Source: Cryomorphaceae bacterium (GTDB lineage Bacteria > Bacteroidota > Bacteroidia > Flavobacteriales > UBA7430). Taken from it: a stretch of DNA of 64,000 bases. The stretch is from contig BOWN01000002.1 in NCBI GenBank assembly GCA_019649675.1, positions 1 through 64,000 of the forward strand. The letters run 5' to 3'. This document shows positions 11,384-22,853 of the stretch, in pieces. The position numbers and the translations under genes were made by a program. The notes beneath the pieces are model-generated. The model was not told the DNA's origin, ran no database searches, and was given only the letters and a program-made list of their open reading frames with translations. How positions within the stretch are numbered: position 1 is the stretch's first letter; every line of letters begins with the position of its first letter.

Positions 11384-11443
11384 GTTGTTCAAAAATACTT
11401 ATAATTTTGATTAGATGAGAATATTTAAAGATTGATAATTTAG

Positions 11444-11451
11444 TAATTTTG
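11444..11451 (+). promoter_or_regulatory. Possible -7 box for gcvP
   Basis: TAATTTTG matches TAnnTTTG and lies 32 bp before the gcvP start. No TTG is found 19 bp upstream. A second TAATTTTG lies at 11402-11409. Weak, position-based evidence only. Confidence 0.33.
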
Positions 11452-11483
11452 TAAAAATATTAAACATTGAAATTCAGTTAAAA

Positions 11484-14366
11484 ATGGATACAAACTCATT
11501 CTTACTTCGCCACATTGGTCCAAAAAAAAAAGATATACAAGAAATGTTGGACACAATTGGTTTAAATTCCATAAATGAATTAATTGAACAAACAATACCA
11601 TCTAAAATTAGACTTAAGGAAGAATTGCATTTGGAAGATGCTTTAAGTGAACAAGAATTTCTTTCTCACATAAAAGAGCTCGCACAAAAAAACAAGCAAT
11701 TCAAAACTTATATAGGACTTGGTTACAATAATACTGTACTTCCAAGTGTCATTCAAAGAAATATTTTAGAAAATCCAGGCTGGTATACAGCTTACACTCC
11801 ATATCAAGCAGAAATCGCCCAAGGAAGACTTGAAGCACTATTAAATTTCCAAACTATGATCATAGACCTTACAGGAATGGAAATTGCAAATGCCTCTCTT
11901 TTAGACGAATCTACTGCTGCAGCTGAGGCAATGATCATGTTGTTTAATAACAGGTCACGAAATAAGAAAAAAGTGAATGCTAATAATTTTTTTGTTTCTG
12001 AGGATTGTTTACCACAAACAATTGCTCTATTAAAGACAAGATCTGAGCCACTCGGAATAAAGCTTTTCATTGGAAACCATAAGAAATTTGAGTTCAATGA
12101 AAAAATATTTGGTGCATTACTCCAGTACCCAGCGGCCACAGGAGAAATACATAACTATAAAAGTTTTACCGAAAAAGCACATGCGGCAGATATAGGAATT
12201 GCTGTTGCCGCTGATTTATTATCCCTAGCGTTACTAGAATCTCCTGGTTCTTGGGGAGCAGATGTGGTTGTTGGGACTTCACAAAGATTTGGAATTCCTA
12301 TGGGATATGGTGGTCCTCATGCAGCCTATTTTGCTACTAAAGCAGCCTTTAAAAGAAATATTCCGGGGCGAATTATAGGACTATCTAAAGATCAAAATGG
12401 ATCGCCTGCACTCAGAATGGCACTTCAAACTCGCGAACAACATATCAAAAGAGATAAGGCGACATCTAACATCTGTACTGCACAAGTTTTATTAGCTGTT
12501 ATGGCAGGAATGTACGGAGTATATCACGGTCCTAAGGGAATTAAACATATTGCAAAACGAATTCATAATAAAACAAATGCATTATGCTCTTCAATCAAAG
12601 ACTTAGGTTATGGTCAAAATAATTTACAATATTTTGATACCATATTGATAGATTTAAAAGAAATTAGTTCCACATTAATAAATAAAATTGCGTTAGAAGC
12701 TCAAATTAACTTCTTGTACATAGATGATCACACCATAAGTATTAGTTTAAACGAAACCACCACCATTAATGATTTAAATGACATCCTATCTGTACTTGCA
12801 GCTGCAAAACAAATTGATTTTAAAAGAATAACAGAAATATATGACTCTAGTACAATCTCAGAAACATTAAATCGACAAACAAACTTTATGACTAATAAAG
12901 TTTTCAATTCATATCATTCTGAAACAGAGATGATGCGTTATATTAAAAAACTTGAAAGAAAAGATTTGTCGCTAAATCACTCAATGATTGCTCTTGGTTC
13001 TTGTACAATGAAGCTCAATGCTGCATCTGAAATGCTACCCTTAAATGAAAGTAATTTTAGTGCACTTCACCCCTTTATTCCTGAAGATCAAGCAAAAGGA
13101 TATGCTGAAATTTTTAGACAATTAGAAAAAGACCTCTGTGAAATTACTGGTTTTGCAGGTATTTCTTTACAACCTAATTCTGGTGCTCAAGGCGAATATG
13201 CAGGTCTCATGGTTATAAGAGAATATCACAAATCAAGAGGAGACAATCATAGAAATATTACACTTATACCCTCTTCCGCACACGGAACTAACCCTGCTTC
13301 CGCTGTTATGGCTGGAATGAAGGTTGTTGTTGTGAAATGTGATGAAATGGGAAATATTGATGTAGATGATTTAAAAGAAAAAGCAGAAAAATATTCTGAT
13401 GAATTATCTGCATTAATGATTACTTATCCATCTACTCACGGTGTTTTCGAAACTAAAATCAAAGAAATCACTTCTATAATTCACCAAAATGGTGGACAAG
13501 TTTATATGGATGGTGCAAATATGAATGCTCAAGTTGGACTGACATCACCAGGAGAAATTGGTGCTGATGTATGCCATCTTAATCTTCACAAAACCTTTGC
13601 TATACCTCATGGAGGAGGAGGTCCTGGTATGGGACCAATTGGTGTTGCAAAACAATTGGTAGAATTTCTTCCAGGGCATCCAATTATAAAATGTGGAGGA
13701 AAAAAAAGCATCACACCAATTTCTGCAGCTCCTTGGGGTTCTTCTTTAGTTTTATTGATCTCTTATGCATACATCAAAATGCTTGGAGCAAAAGGACTCA
13801 CAGAATCAACTAAATTTGCGATTCTTAATGCAAACTACATGAAAGCAAAATTGGAAAAACACTACAAGATTCTCTACACTGGATCGAATACTCGTGTTGC
13901 ACACGAAATGATTTTAGAATGTAGAGATTTAAAAGCTGAAAGTGATATTGATGTAACTGATATAGCAAAACGCTTAATGGATTATGGTTATCATGCTCCT
14001 ACTGTTTCTTTTCCAGTGGCTGGTACTTTAATGATTGAACCAACTGAAAGTGAAAGTAAACAAGAAATTGATCAATTTTGTGAAGCTATGATTAGCATTC
14101 GACAAGAAATACATGATATTATCAATGGAAATGTAGATCCAGATTGTAATGTACTTAAAAATGCACCACATACATTACATCAATGTTCTGATGATGAATG
14201 GAATTTTAACTATTCTCGCAAAGATGCTGCATTCCCATTAGAATGGGTAAGAGAAAATAAATTTTGGCCATCAGTAAGAAGGATAGATCAAGCTTATGGA
14301 GATAGAAATTTAATTTGTTCTTGTCCGAGTATGGAAAACTATACTAAAAGCACTTGTGACATCTAA
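11484..14366 (+). CDS. gcvP: Glycine dehydrogenase (decarboxylating), P-protein
   Basis: Pyridoxal-phosphate enzyme of the glycine cleavage system. It decarboxylates glycine and passes the aminomethyl group to the lipoyl arm of GcvH. The 960-residue ORF is intact, the normal length of a single-chain P-protein, and contains both halves of the fused homodimer-like fold. The N-terminal half has [27 protein letters not shown] and [11 protein letters not shown]. The C-terminal half has [23 protein letters not shown] and the PLP-lysine motif [19 protein letters not shown]. The end ([35 protein letters not shown]) is typical. GcvT and GcvH are not in the window. This is one of the few genes here without a frameshift, so it is a useful quality reference. 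Confidence 0.98.
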   Translation: MDTNSFLLRHIGPKKKDIQEMLDTIGLNSINELIEQTIPSKIRLKEELHLEDALSEQEFLSHIKELAQKNKQFKTYIGLGYNNTVLPSVIQRNILENPGWYTAYTPYQAEIAQGRLEALLNFQTMIIDLTGMEIANASLLDESTAAAEAMIMLFNNRSRNKKKVNANNFFVSEDCLPQTIALLKTRSEPLGIKLFIGNHKKFEFNEKIFGALLQYPAATGEIHNYKSFTEKAHAADIGIAVAADLLSLALLESPGSWGADVVVGTSQRFGIPMGYGGPHAAYFATKAAFKRNIPGRIIGLSKDQNGSPALRMALQTREQHIKRDKATSNICTAQVLLAVMAGMYGVYHGPKGIKHIAKRIHNKTNALCSSIKDLGYGQNNLQYFDTILIDLKEISSTLINKIALEAQINFLYIDDHTISISLNETTTINDLNDILSVLAAAKQIDFKRITEIYDSSTISETLNRQTNFMTNKVFNSYHSETEMMRYIKKLERKDLSLNHSMIALGSCTMKLNAASEMLPLNESNFSALHPFIPEDQAKGYAEIFRQLEKDLCEITGFAGISLQPNSGAQGEYAGLMVIREYHKSRGDNHRNITLIPSSAHGTNPASAVMAGMKVVVVKCDEMGNIDVDDLKEKAEKYSDELSALMITYPSTHGVFETKIKEITSIIHQNGGQVYMDGANMNAQVGLTSPGEIGADVCHLNLHKTFAIPHGGGGPGMGPIGVAKQLVEFLPGHPIIKCGGKKSITPISAAPWGSSLVLLISYAYIKMLGAKGLTESTKFAILNANYMKAKLEKHYKILYTGSNTRVAHEMILECRDLKAESDIDVTDIAKRLMDYGYHAPTVSFPVAGTLMIEPTESESKQEIDQFCEAMISIRQEIHDIINGNVDPDCNVLKNAPHTLHQCSDDEWNFNYSRKDAAFPLEWVRENKFWPSVRRIDQAYGDRNLICSCPSMENYTKSTCDI

Positions 14367-14383
14367 AAAATATTGTAATTTTG
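14354..14383 (+). promoter_or_regulatory. Bacteroidota-type promoter, TTG-N19-TAATTTTG
   Basis: TTG at 14354-14356, exactly 19 bases, then TAATTTTG at 14376-14383: a perfect match to the primary Bacteroidota promoter consensus. It sits at the end of gcvP and 31 bp before the start of the secreted-protein gene at 14415, giving a short leader that contains AACCCCTTAAC. Confidence 0.75.
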
Positions 14384-14414
14384 GATTCACTATTTAAAAC
14401 AACCCCTTAACAAA

Positions 14415-15442
14415 ATGAAAATGAGAAAAAATCTACTTTTTGCTTTTCTGATGATATTTTCAGTAAGCACTTTTGCTCAAAGAGTTGCTAACACTTTAAC
14501 TCCTTTAGTTCAAAAAAAATTTAGTGACAACCTTCAATTCCAACAAGCTGAAGGTGATACATTATTTTACTACGATTGTAGTAATCTACTTTACATGGAT
14601 GACACAGATTATGAATCTTTTGAGATAATGATGGAAGATTTTGATGAAGGAGTCCCTTCTCCTTATGATGGAGAAACTGATGCTGATCTTTTAGAATACG
14701 TTTCAAGCTTTTTCTGGCAGTATACTACAGACCAACCGAATGGCGTTGCTACATTTGATTATGATGAAAATACAGATCCTTCTGTACCAGATTCAGCTTG
14801 GTATTTTACTGCTTATTCATGGTTTACTGATGTGACTTTAGCTGCTGATAATTGGCTTGGAATGGGACCTGTTACAATTCCTGATGAAGGAGCTGCGTTA
14901 AAATTTCACTACAGAGGAGCTGTGAGTAACTGGAAAGATGGTTTTGATTTATACATCACTGAAGGTGGCATGGAACCATATAATGATGTTGATCCGGGAG
15001 AAACTGATGTAGCATACTCTATAGAAAGTAAGACCCCAGCTGCAGCTTCTGATACCATATGGGCTGAACATACTGTATCATTAAACGACTTTGCTGGTAA
15101 AAGTATTTATTTCACATTTCACCACACTGCAACAGATATGGAAAGAATTATGCTCGATGAATTCCTTATCGTTGAAACAAATGACATGGATATTAATGAT
15201 AGTGATTTTGATGCTTTAAATATTTCTCCAAATCCATCTAATGGTATATTTTCAATAACTTCAAACACTTCTGATATAAAAACAATTGAAATTGTTAATA
15301 TATTAGGGAGGTTATTGATACTAGAACTATTAATGGTTCTATTAAAGAAACATTTGACATGTCATCTTTCAGTACTGGAATGTATTTTGTTAAATCGTCT
15401 AACGGATCTACTAAAAGTACTCAAAGAATTATCATTAAATAA
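14415..15442 (+). CDS. T9SS-secreted protein with choice-of-anchor J-like domain
   Basis: The signal peptide MRKNLLFAFLMIFSVSTFAQ is followed by an acidic, aromatic-rich beta-sandwich region (residues about 50-280). Its strands (ALKFHYRGA, WKDGFDLYIT, WAEHTVSLNDFAGKSIYFTFHH) and final MLDEFLIVET resemble the choice-of-anchor J / cleaved-adhesin fold. The C-terminus NISPNPSNGIFSI...IEIVNILG is a type A T9SS sorting domain. A lost base near 15310 makes the track read a false tail; in the correct frame the end is SSFSTGMYFVKSSNGSTK...QRIIIK with stop at 15440-15442. About 342 aa. It has its own promoter and a strong terminator, so it is probably monocistronic. Substrate unknown. Confidence 0.8.
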
Positions 15443-15460
15443 ATTTTATACTTTTACAAT

Positions 15461-15490
15461 AAAAGGCTCCCTCCGGAGCCTTTTTTATTT
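15461..15490 (+). terminator. Intrinsic terminator, shared by convergent genes
   Basis: AAAAGGCTCC-CTCC-GGAGCCTTTTTT: a 6-bp G/C-rich stem extended by A/T pairs, a 4-base loop and a T-run. It lies 19 bp after the secreted-protein stop (15442) and 14 bp after the end of mlaF on the other strand, so it can serve both directions. Confidence 0.88.
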
Positions 15491-15503
15491 TAAAGAGTTT
15501 TAT

Positions 15504-16260
15504 TTACTTGAAAGATCTTTTAATTGTTTTGTATAATTTAGATGAAAACACAAAATCTTGTAAATCCTTATTATCAGATTTAAAGACTTCAGAATTTACT
15601 CCAGTCCATGCCATTTTTCCATCTTTAATGAATAGAATACGCTCACCAATCTGAACTAGAGAATTCATATCATGAGTATTAATCACTGTAGTCATTCCAT
15701 ATTCATGAGTCAATTCCTGTAATAAATTATCGATCAGAATTGCCGTATGAGGGTCCAAACCCGAATTGGGTTCATCACAAAATAAATACTTAGGATTTAA
15801 AACAATTGCTCTAGCAATTGCAACACGCTTTTTCATTCCACCACTTATCTCAGATGGATACAAATGATTTACATTTTCTAAATTAACACGTTTTAAACAA
15901 AAATTAACGCGATCGAGCATTTCTTCAGATGATAAATTTGAAAACATCTGTAAAGGAAATAAAACATTTTGTTCAATATTCAAAGAATCAAATAATGCGC
16001 CTCCTTGAAAAACCATACCAACCTCCTTTCTAAGTTTTTTCAAATTCCTATTTGACATGGTTATAATATCTTCGCCATTGAATAAAATTGCACCTTGTTC
16101 AGGTTTATATAAACCTAATAAACACTTTAATAAAACAGTTTTCCCAGAGCCACTTTGACCAATCACCAAATTCGTTTTACCCTTTTCATAAATAAAAGAA
16201 AGGTCTTTTAAAAATTTCCTGACCGGAAAAAGACTTGTATATATTTTTTATCTCAATCAT
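15504..16260 (-). CDS. mlaF: MlaF-like ABC transporter ATPase
   Basis: ATPase of an Mla/MCE-type phospholipid transporter, acting on the cytoplasmic side with the MlaE permease encoded just upstream. After correcting a base near 16215 the start at 16260 reads MIEIKNIYKSFSGQEIFK. Walker A is IGQSGSGKT, the Q-loop region is VGMVFQGGALFDSLN, the signature SGGMKKRVAIARAI, Walker B YLFCDEPNSGLDP and the H-loop INTHDMNS. The 'GGALFDSL' stretch is characteristic of the MlaF subfamily. About 251 aa. Its ATG overlaps the mlaE stop (ATGA), so they are translationally coupled. No MCE-domain (mlaD) gene lies beside them. Confidence 0.9.
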
Positions 16261-16994
16261 GACCCTAAAAGCAATTGAGTTAATAAGTAATTTGATACAA
16301 TAATAACAACAGAGCTATAGACTACAGCTTTTGTACTTGATTTACCAACTTCTAAAGCACCGCCATCAGTAAAAACCCATAAAAAGATGAGACACTTGCA
16401 ATAATAAAAGCAAATAAAATAGTTTTAATTAGGGCGTATAATGCCTTAAATGGAATAAAATCATATTGAAGACCATTAATATACTCAGTTGCAGTACAAT
16501 CGTGAGATAAAATCCCTGCAATTAAACCACCAATAACACCAACAAACATACTAACAGAAATTAATATTGGATTAAAAACCAATGCAATAATTTTTGGTCG
16601 CACAAGATAAGTGACAGGATTAACACCCATCACTTCGAGTGCGTCAATTTGCTGAGTAACTCTCATTGTCCCTATACTTGAGGCAATATTAGAACCTATT
16701 TTACCTGCTAATAACAAACTAATAATGGTAGGTGAGAATTCTAATATAATAGCATCTCTAGTAGCGTAACCAATCAAATAAGTTGGCATCCAACTTCCTT
16801 CTAAATTTGCAGCAGTCTGAAGTGCAACTACAGCACCTACAAAAGAGAGACAAACATTACAAATAATAAAGACTTTAATCCTAACTCATAAATCTCCTGA
16901 ATGACTAAACGATAAATTACAGATCTTCGTTCTGGCTTTCTGAACACATCTGCCACAAAAGTAAATACTTACCGAAAGAAGCAATAAGTTTCAT
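16257..16994 (-). CDS. mlaE: MlaE-like ABC transporter permease
   Basis: Inner-membrane permease of an Mla-type lipid transport system. Start 16994 gives MKLIASFGKYLLL, and after indel correction VFRKPERRSVIYRLVIQEIYELGLKS. Then GAVVALQTA, the core segment LEFSPTIISLLLAGKIGSNI, ASSIGTMRVTQQIDALEVMG, NPVTYLVRPKIIALVFNPIL, and at the end GFYTDGGALEVGKSSTKAVV, all strongly conserved in MlaE. The ORF track shows only the central 145 residues because of breaks near 16370 and 16850-16960. About 245 aa. Forms an operon with mlaF; diverges from the region at 17068. Confidence 0.9.
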
Positions 16995-17067
16995 AGTATT
17001 AAATTTCTATAAAATAAGTGTAAATTTACCGAATTCAACACTATTATTGCCTTTAATTTAATTTGAT

Positions 17068-17640
17068 ATGAGATTTAATTTAAACAAAAAGAACTCTCTT
17101 TACATATTAATAATATTTATCTGTATTATTTTAAATTCCTGTTCAGCATTAAAACATGTGATTGTCCAGGTATTGAGATTTTAATGATATCACAAAAAAT
17201 ACACATAATTCATAAGTATTACTGGAAATTATATATGATTTAGATGATTGTATAATGTGGGCCCAAAAACTATTTTTTACTCATTTAAAAAAAAGAAAAT
17301 GAAAAAATGATTAACGGAAACGTCGTTTAAAAAAAATAATTAGACTAAATATAAATAAATTTAAATTGGGGTATTTGAATTAAATGAAAAATGGAGAAAA
17401 TTAATAAAACTTGAAGGATCTAAAGACAAAAAAAATCTTAAAACAATTTTGCAAATGATTACTTTTCAAAAAAGATACCATTCCTACGCTCATATGTATG
17501 GAAAAAGAGAAGATAAATCCATTCATTTAAAAAAATTGCTTAAAGTTAGACTTGGAGAAAATAATATTAGAATTGTAACTCATAATTTAAAAATTTTTAA
17601 TGTAAAACTTCATTTAGAAGCTTATTTCATATTTGTTTAA
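17068..17640 (+). other. Degraded coding region, probable small lipoprotein at its start
   Basis: The first ATG opens MRFNLNKKNSLYILIIFICI ending in ILNSCSA, a lipoprotein-type signal peptide with a plausible lipobox Cys. After one inserted A, KTCDCPGIEIFNDITKNTHN follows; short Cys-rich lipoproteins of this kind are common in Bacteroidota. Beyond about 17240 I can read fragments such as FELNEKWRKLIKLEGSKDKK and the 63-residue track ORF at 17449, but I recognise no family and cannot tell whether this is one gene or two. The stretch has many indels. Treat it as unresolved. Confidence 0.35.
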
Positions 17641-17674
17641 ATTTAAAATATCATTTTTGAAGGTTTTAAGACTT

Positions 17675-18952
17675 ATGCTTTTTATATTTATATCCATTCA
17701 AGTTTAACAAATTTGGAGCCTAGAAGACTGATAGATTATGCTTTAAAAACAACATCTCTTAAAGCAAAGTAATTAAATATTGAACTTAATAAATATATTT
17801 TCAATCAAAAATGGAATTACTTCCTTTGGTAAACATTAGGGAATTCATTTAATAACAATAGAGGCGCTATATTAATCCATTTACCAATGAATTTGATGAA
17901 GAAGTTAGTTCATCATTAAATTTATCATACAACAGTAACTTTTCACTCTTTAATGGTTTTAAGAACATTAATCAAATAAAAAAGCTGCAAATGAAAGTTT
18001 AAAGAGTATTTACGACTTAAAAGTCTGCCAAAATGATTTAATTAGTTCAATAGCTTTAAGTTACCTACAAATACTTTTCAACGAAGAGTTATACCAAACA
18101 TCTCAATCGCAACTTGATTTAACTAAAAATCAAGAAAATAGAATCAAAACATTGGTTGAAGCAGGATCGATGGCGCAAGGAGAATTACTAAACATCCAGT
18201 CGCAATTAGCTCTAGAAGAACAACAACTAATTCAAGCTGAAAATCAATTAAACCTATCAAAACTTCAACTGGCACAATTACTTGAATTAGATCAGTACGA
18301 AAATTTAAACGTTTTAAAGTTAGACATCAAAGTCCCTATTTTCAAAATACAAAACAACATAAATACGGACTATGCTATTGCACTAAATACACAAAGTTCA
18401 ATAAAGTCCTCTGAGCTTCAAATTAATAGTGCTATATATGATCTTAAAATTGCAAAAGCGAACTATCTACCTAACCTAAGTATTGGCTATAGAATCAGTA
18501 CATTATATTTAGACAATGTCGATGATATGTTTACATTTAATGAACAACTAGAAAACAATCAACAATCAGCCATTTATCTGAGTCTCAATATACCTATATT
18601 TAATAAATGGAGTGTTCGCAATTCTGTTGCTCAAAGTAAAATACAAATTGAAAATAGTCAATTAAATGCACAACAAGCAAAAATCAATTGCGCAAAAATA
18701 TGGAACAGGCATATGCAGATCAACTTGCAGCTTATAAAAATATCAAGCACTCAAAAAGCCGTTATTGCATTTAAAGAAGCCTTTAATTATATCAACGAAC
18801 GCTATGAGCTTGGTATGGTAAACAGTTATGAGTTTAACGAATCAAAAAAAAAACTCATAACAGCTGAATCTGATGAACTTCGCGCTAAATATGATTTGAT
18901 ATTTAAAGTGAAATTATATGAATTCTATACAAGCCTAAAATTTGAACTATGA
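17675..18952 (+). CDS. TolC-family outer-membrane efflux protein
   Basis: Outer-membrane channel of a tripartite export pump. Only the 266 C-terminal residues are in an open frame. Upstream, in broken frames, the gene reads a short signal-like start, then RLIDYALK (the 'CIDYAL' motif), NIELNKYIFNQKWNYF, SSSLNLSYNSNFSLFNGFKN and SIALSYLQILFNEELYQTSQ. The long alpha-hairpin follows (ENRIKTLVEAGSMAQGELL, QLALEEQQLIQAENQLNLSKLQLAQLL), then the second repeat ending LIFKVKLYEFYTSLKFEL. About 425 aa. Its stop overlaps the ATG of the HlyD-type gene (ATGA), so the pair is translationally coupled. The region before 18000 is poor sequence and the start is approximate. Confidence 0.83.
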
Positions 18953-20194
18953 CAAAGAAAACAGGTACCATAATCCTTTTAGTAATATTATTAATTTTAC
19001 TGACAATAGCTAAATTCAAAGGTTATATAGGTGGAGAAGATGCATTGATTGTAAAAACAGAAAATGTTTTTAGGGCGTATTACAGAAACAGTTCCTGCAA
19101 ACGGTAAAATTCAACCTGAAATGGAAGTCAAAATTTCTCCGGATGTATCGGGAGAAATAACAGAATTAACCATTAAAGAAGGTGATTGGGTCGAAAAAGG
19201 AGACTTATTACTTCGCATCAACCCAGAAATATATGCAGCAAACTTAGACCGGATGAAAGCCAGTCTTAATAATATGAAATCAAATTTATCGCAACAAAAA
19301 GCACAGCTTAAAGACACTGAATTAAAACACAATAGAAATACAAATTTATTCAACAAAAAAGCTATTTCTTCTGCTGAATATGAAACAAGCCAAAATAATT
19401 ATGAAATAGCCCAACTGGCTGTTGAAGCATCACAATACAGTGTAAAAGTTCTGAAGCCTCTCTTAAAGAAGCTCAAAACAATTTAAATAGAACATCTATA
19501 TATGCACCAATATCTGGAACCATTTCAAGACTTAATGTAGAAAAAGGAGAGCGCGTAGTAGGAACGGCTCAAATGACTGGAACAGAACTCCTTAGAATAG
19601 CTGACTTAAGTTACATGGAAGTGGTTGTTGATGTTAATGAAAATGACATTCTTAGAGTAAATCTAGGAGATTATGCTGAGGTTAATGTAGATGCATATAT
19701 GAAAGATAAATTCCAAGGTGTGGTAACTGAAATAGCTAACTCAGCCAATCTTATAGGAACTTCAGCTGACCAGGTAACAAATTTTGAAGTAAAAATAAGA
19801 ATTGAAAAATCATCTTATGAGCACCTTAATAAAAGCTACACCCATCCATTTAGACCAGGAATGACAGCTTCTGTAGATATTCATACAGAAATAAAGGAAA
19901 ACATTAAACTGGTTTCAATACAATCCGTTACAACACGGAAAAGATAGCAGTTCAGTAGATAGAAGTGCAAAATACAATTACACTAATGAATTTAATGAAA
20001 AAGAAGCTTTTGAGTGTGTTTTTATTCATAAAAATGGAAAGGCACTAATTAAAAGTGTTGAAACTGGAATTCAAGATGATCAAAATATTGAAATAATATC
20101 AGGTCTAAATGAAGGTGACGAAGTAATTAAGGCCCCTTATAGTGCAGTATCAAAAAAACTTAGAAATGAAATGACTATTTCAGTAGAGAATTAA
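18949..20194 (+). CDS. HlyD/MacA-family periplasmic adaptor
   Basis: Membrane-fusion protein linking an inner-membrane transporter to TolC. MTKKTGTIILLVILLILLT is the N-terminal membrane anchor. The lipoyl half-motif VPANGKIQPEMEVKISPDVS and ELTIKEGDWVEKGDLLLRI follow, then a coiled-coil hairpin (MKASLNNMKSNLSQQKAQLKDTEL ... NNYEIAQLAVEASQ), the second lipoyl half (TSIYAPISGTISRLNVEKGERV) and beta-barrel/membrane-proximal domains (FRPGMTASVDI, QDDQNIEIISGLNEGDEVI). Three indels (about 19065, 19455, 19940) split about 415 aa. The stop at 20194 is in the corrected frame (SVEN-stop). No ABC or RND permease gene accompanies the pair; tsaB follows after 39 bp. Confidence 0.87.
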
Positions 20195-20233
20195 ATTTCC
20201 ATGAATACAAGTAAATTTCAATTAATTTAGAAA

Positions 20234-20950
20234 ATGGCATTAATTCTCGTAATAGAAACAGCTACTAAAAATTGTTCTTTAGCTCTATGCGAAAATGGCA
20301 TTACTATAGAATCAATCGATTATAATGATGGTAATTTCTCTCATGCTGAAAAACTGCATGTATTCATTGAAGAAATATTATCTAAATCTGATAGAGAATT
20401 TAAAGAATTAAATGCTATTGCAGTAAGTAAAGGACCAGGATCCTACACTGGATTAAGAATAGGAGTCTCAGCATGCAAAGGGCTTTGTTATGGATTAAAT
20501 ATTCCACTTATAGCCATAGAAACACTTGAAATACTTGCAAGAACTTATTTAGAAGAAAATGAAATTGCCGAACAAGACCTCCTGATTCCTATGATAGATG
20601 CACGAAGAATGGAGGTATATACAGCTGTATTTGACAGCCAATTAAATAAAATAAAAGAGACTGAAGCACTTATTCTACAAAACAATTCTTTCGATGAATT
20701 CATAAGCAAATCATCATGTCATTTTATAGGTGATGGAGCTGAAAAATCAGAACTTTTATTCAAAAAAGAGAATACAAAATTCACTCCTATTATTTATCCA
20801 TCAGCTAAAGTTATGGCACAATTTGTAGAACAAGCATTCATAGCACAAAAATTTGAGGATACCGCATACTTTGAGCCATATTATCTAAAAGACTTTGTTG
20901 ACGGTAAAAAAAAACAAGAACTAAATTTGCTTACAAATCTAATCGAATGA
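20234..20950 (+). CDS. tsaB: tRNA threonylcarbamoyladenosine biosynthesis protein TsaB
   Basis: Scaffold partner of TsaD in the t6A modification of ANN-decoding tRNAs. Intact, 238 aa, with the ASKHA-fold start LILVIETATKNCSLAL and the family motif VSKGPGSYTGLRIGVSACKGLCYGL, then IPMIDARRMEVYTA. Normal length for the family. The stop overlaps the gpmI ATG by 4 bp, so the two are co-translated. Confidence 0.94.
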   Translation: MALILVIETATKNCSLALCENGITIESIDYNDGNFSHAEKLHVFIEEILSKSDREFKELNAIAVSKGPGSYTGLRIGVSACKGLCYGLNIPLIAIETLEILARTYLEENEIAEQDLLIPMIDARRMEVYTAVFDSQLNKIKETEALILQNNSFDEFISKSSCHFIGDGAEKSELLFKKENTKFTPIIYPSAKVMAQFVEQAFIAQKFEDTAYFEPYYLKDFVDGKKKQELNLLTNLIE

Positions 20951-22458
20951 AAAAAGTTGCATTGTTAATCCTAGATGGCTGGGGACATGGAGATAAAACC
21001 AAATCTAATGCCATAAGAAATGCTAGAACACCTTTTATTGATTCTTTATATAAAAACTACCCTAATTCTGAATTACTCACAGACGGAGAACACGTAGGAT
21101 TGCCTGCTGGACAAATGGGTAATTCTGAAGTAGGACATCTAAATATTGGAGCTGGAAGAGTTGTATACCAAGATTTAGTAAAAATTAATAATGCAATAAA
21201 AAATGATACATTTAAAAATAACAAAGAACTAAATAAAGCATTTAGTTATGCTAAAAAAAATAACAAGCCAGTACATTTAATTGGTTTATTATCTGATGGA
21301 GGAGTTCATTCGCATGACTCTCATTTAGTCCATTTATGTGAATTAGCAGATAAAGCAGGTGTGAATAATTTATACATACATGCTTTTACTGATGGTAGAG
21401 ATTGTGACCCAAAAAGTGGTATAAAATTTATTAAAAAACTTGAAAAGCAAACAACAAAACTGTCAGCTGAACTCATAAGCGTTATTGGCCGCTATTATGC
21501 TATGGATAGAGACCAACGATGGGAACGCATTAAACTAGCATACGATTTATTGGTACATTCAAAGGGTGAAAAAATCAAAATATAGCTGATGCAGTTCAAA
21601 ATTCATACGAGAAGGGTATAACAGATGAGTTCATAAAACCTATTTGTAAAGTAGATGCTGACGGACATCCAATTGCAAAAATTGAAGAAAATGATGTGTT
21701 ATTTGCTTTAACTTCCGAACAGACCGATGTAGAGAAATTAGCAAAGTACTATCTCAAACAGACATGCCAGAATTTATGATGCATAAACTAAGTCTGAATT
21801 ACATCACCATGACCATGTATGATGAATCTTTTAAAAATGTACCTGTCTTATTTTACAAAGATAATTTACAGAACACTTTAGGAGAAGTATTATCTAACAA
21901 TGGAAAAACGCAAATCAGAATTGCTGAAACTGAAAAATACCCTCATGTATCATTTTTCTTTTCGGGGGTAGAGAAGATAAATTTAATGGCGAAAAGCGCA
22001 TCATGATTCCTTCTCCTAAGGTAGCAACATATGATTTAAAACCAGAAATGAGTGCACAAAAGGTTGTAGACGCCATAATCAATGAAATTGACAATGAACC
22101 TACCGATTTTATCTGCTTAAATTTCGCAAATCCTGACATGGTAGGTCATACAGGTGTATATAAAGCAGTTACAGACGCACTAGAAACAGTTGATAAATGT
22201 ACACAGCAAGTTGTTAAAGCAGGATTAAAAAAAGATTACGGATTTATGATTATTGCCGACCATGGTAATGCCGATTTCATGATTAATAATGATGGGACCC
22301 CAAACACAGCACATACTACAAATCTAGTCCCATGTTTCTTGATAAACACTGATTATAAAAAACTTAAAAAAGGGAAACTTGCAGATATAGCACCAACAAT
22401 TTTAAAAATTATGGGGCTAGAAATACCAAATGAGATGGATGGAAATGTACTCATCTAG
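20947..22458 (+). CDS. gpmI: 2,3-bisphosphoglycerate-independent phosphoglycerate mutase
   Basis: Interconverts 3- and 2-phosphoglycerate in glycolysis using two Mn ions and a phosphoserine intermediate. The N-terminal metal site is [12 protein letters not shown], the active-site Ser lies in [17 protein letters not shown], the mobile domain has [23 protein letters not shown] and [12 protein letters not shown], and the C-terminal metal site is IADHGNAD followed by [10 protein letters not shown]. The gene is split into three track ORFs by indels near 21580, 21690-21755 and 21990; the intervening sequence still reads [15 protein letters not shown] and, shifted, [20 protein letters not shown]. 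About 504 aa. It overlaps tsaB at the start. The next gene begins about 80 bp downstream. Confidence 0.95.
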
Positions 22459-22540
22459 TCTAATATTATTATATTTAATGGCCTTGAATTAAGAAGTAAA
22501 AAGACAAACACACTAAATAGAATTTCACTATTTTTGATTG

Positions 22541-22843
22541 ATGCAAAACGTAATAAAAATCATTAAATTACTTCTAATGAAGCTTAAAAGTCCATTCATT
22601 CTAATCGGACTTTTATTTGTATTATGGATGCTGTTTTTTGACAGCAACTCCTACCTCAACCACAACCGTTTATCAAATGATATAAATCAATTACAAAAAG
22701 ATAAACAACATTATATAGAAGAGATTAAAAAAGATTCTATTGCGCTCAAAGAACTATCTAGTCCAGAAGGATTAGAGAAATATGCACGAGAAAAATACCA
22801 TATGAAAAAAGAGAATGAAGAAATCTTTCTCATTATCGAATAA
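22541..22843 (+). CDS. FtsB/DivIC-family septum initiation protein
   Basis: Small bitopic division protein of about 100 aa. A short cytoplasmic N-terminus is followed by one membrane helix (SPFILIGLLFVLWMLFF), then a periplasmic coiled coil (LSNDINQLQKDKQHYIEEIKKD) and the conserved tail LSSPEGLEKYAREKYHMKKENEEIFLI, typical of FtsB/DivIC (GLEELARExYxMxKxGE). I chose the ATG at 22541; the track uses a TTG one codon earlier. It lies 10 bp before mutA, so it probably belongs to the same transcript. Confidence 0.85.
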   Translation: MQNVIKIIKLLLMKLKSPFILIGLLFVLWMLFFDSNSYLNHNRLSNDINQLQKDKQHYIEEIKKDSIALKELSSPEGLEKYAREKYHMKKENEEIFLIIE

Positions 22844-22853
22844 GTGCTAAATC

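Noticed and set aside
11390-11397. TATTTTTG box at the start of the UbiA-like gene
   Set aside because: It overlaps the start region (7 bp from the ATG), which would leave almost no leader, and lacks a -33 TTG at 19 bp.
11804-12139. 111-residue - strand ORF inside gcvP
   Set aside because: Shadow of the intact gcvP reading frame, no family resemblance.
15300-15536. Leu-rich C-terminal extension of the T9SS protein up to 15536
   Set aside because: Artefact of a frameshift near 15310; the other frame gives a normal sorting-domain end at 15442 followed by a terminator.
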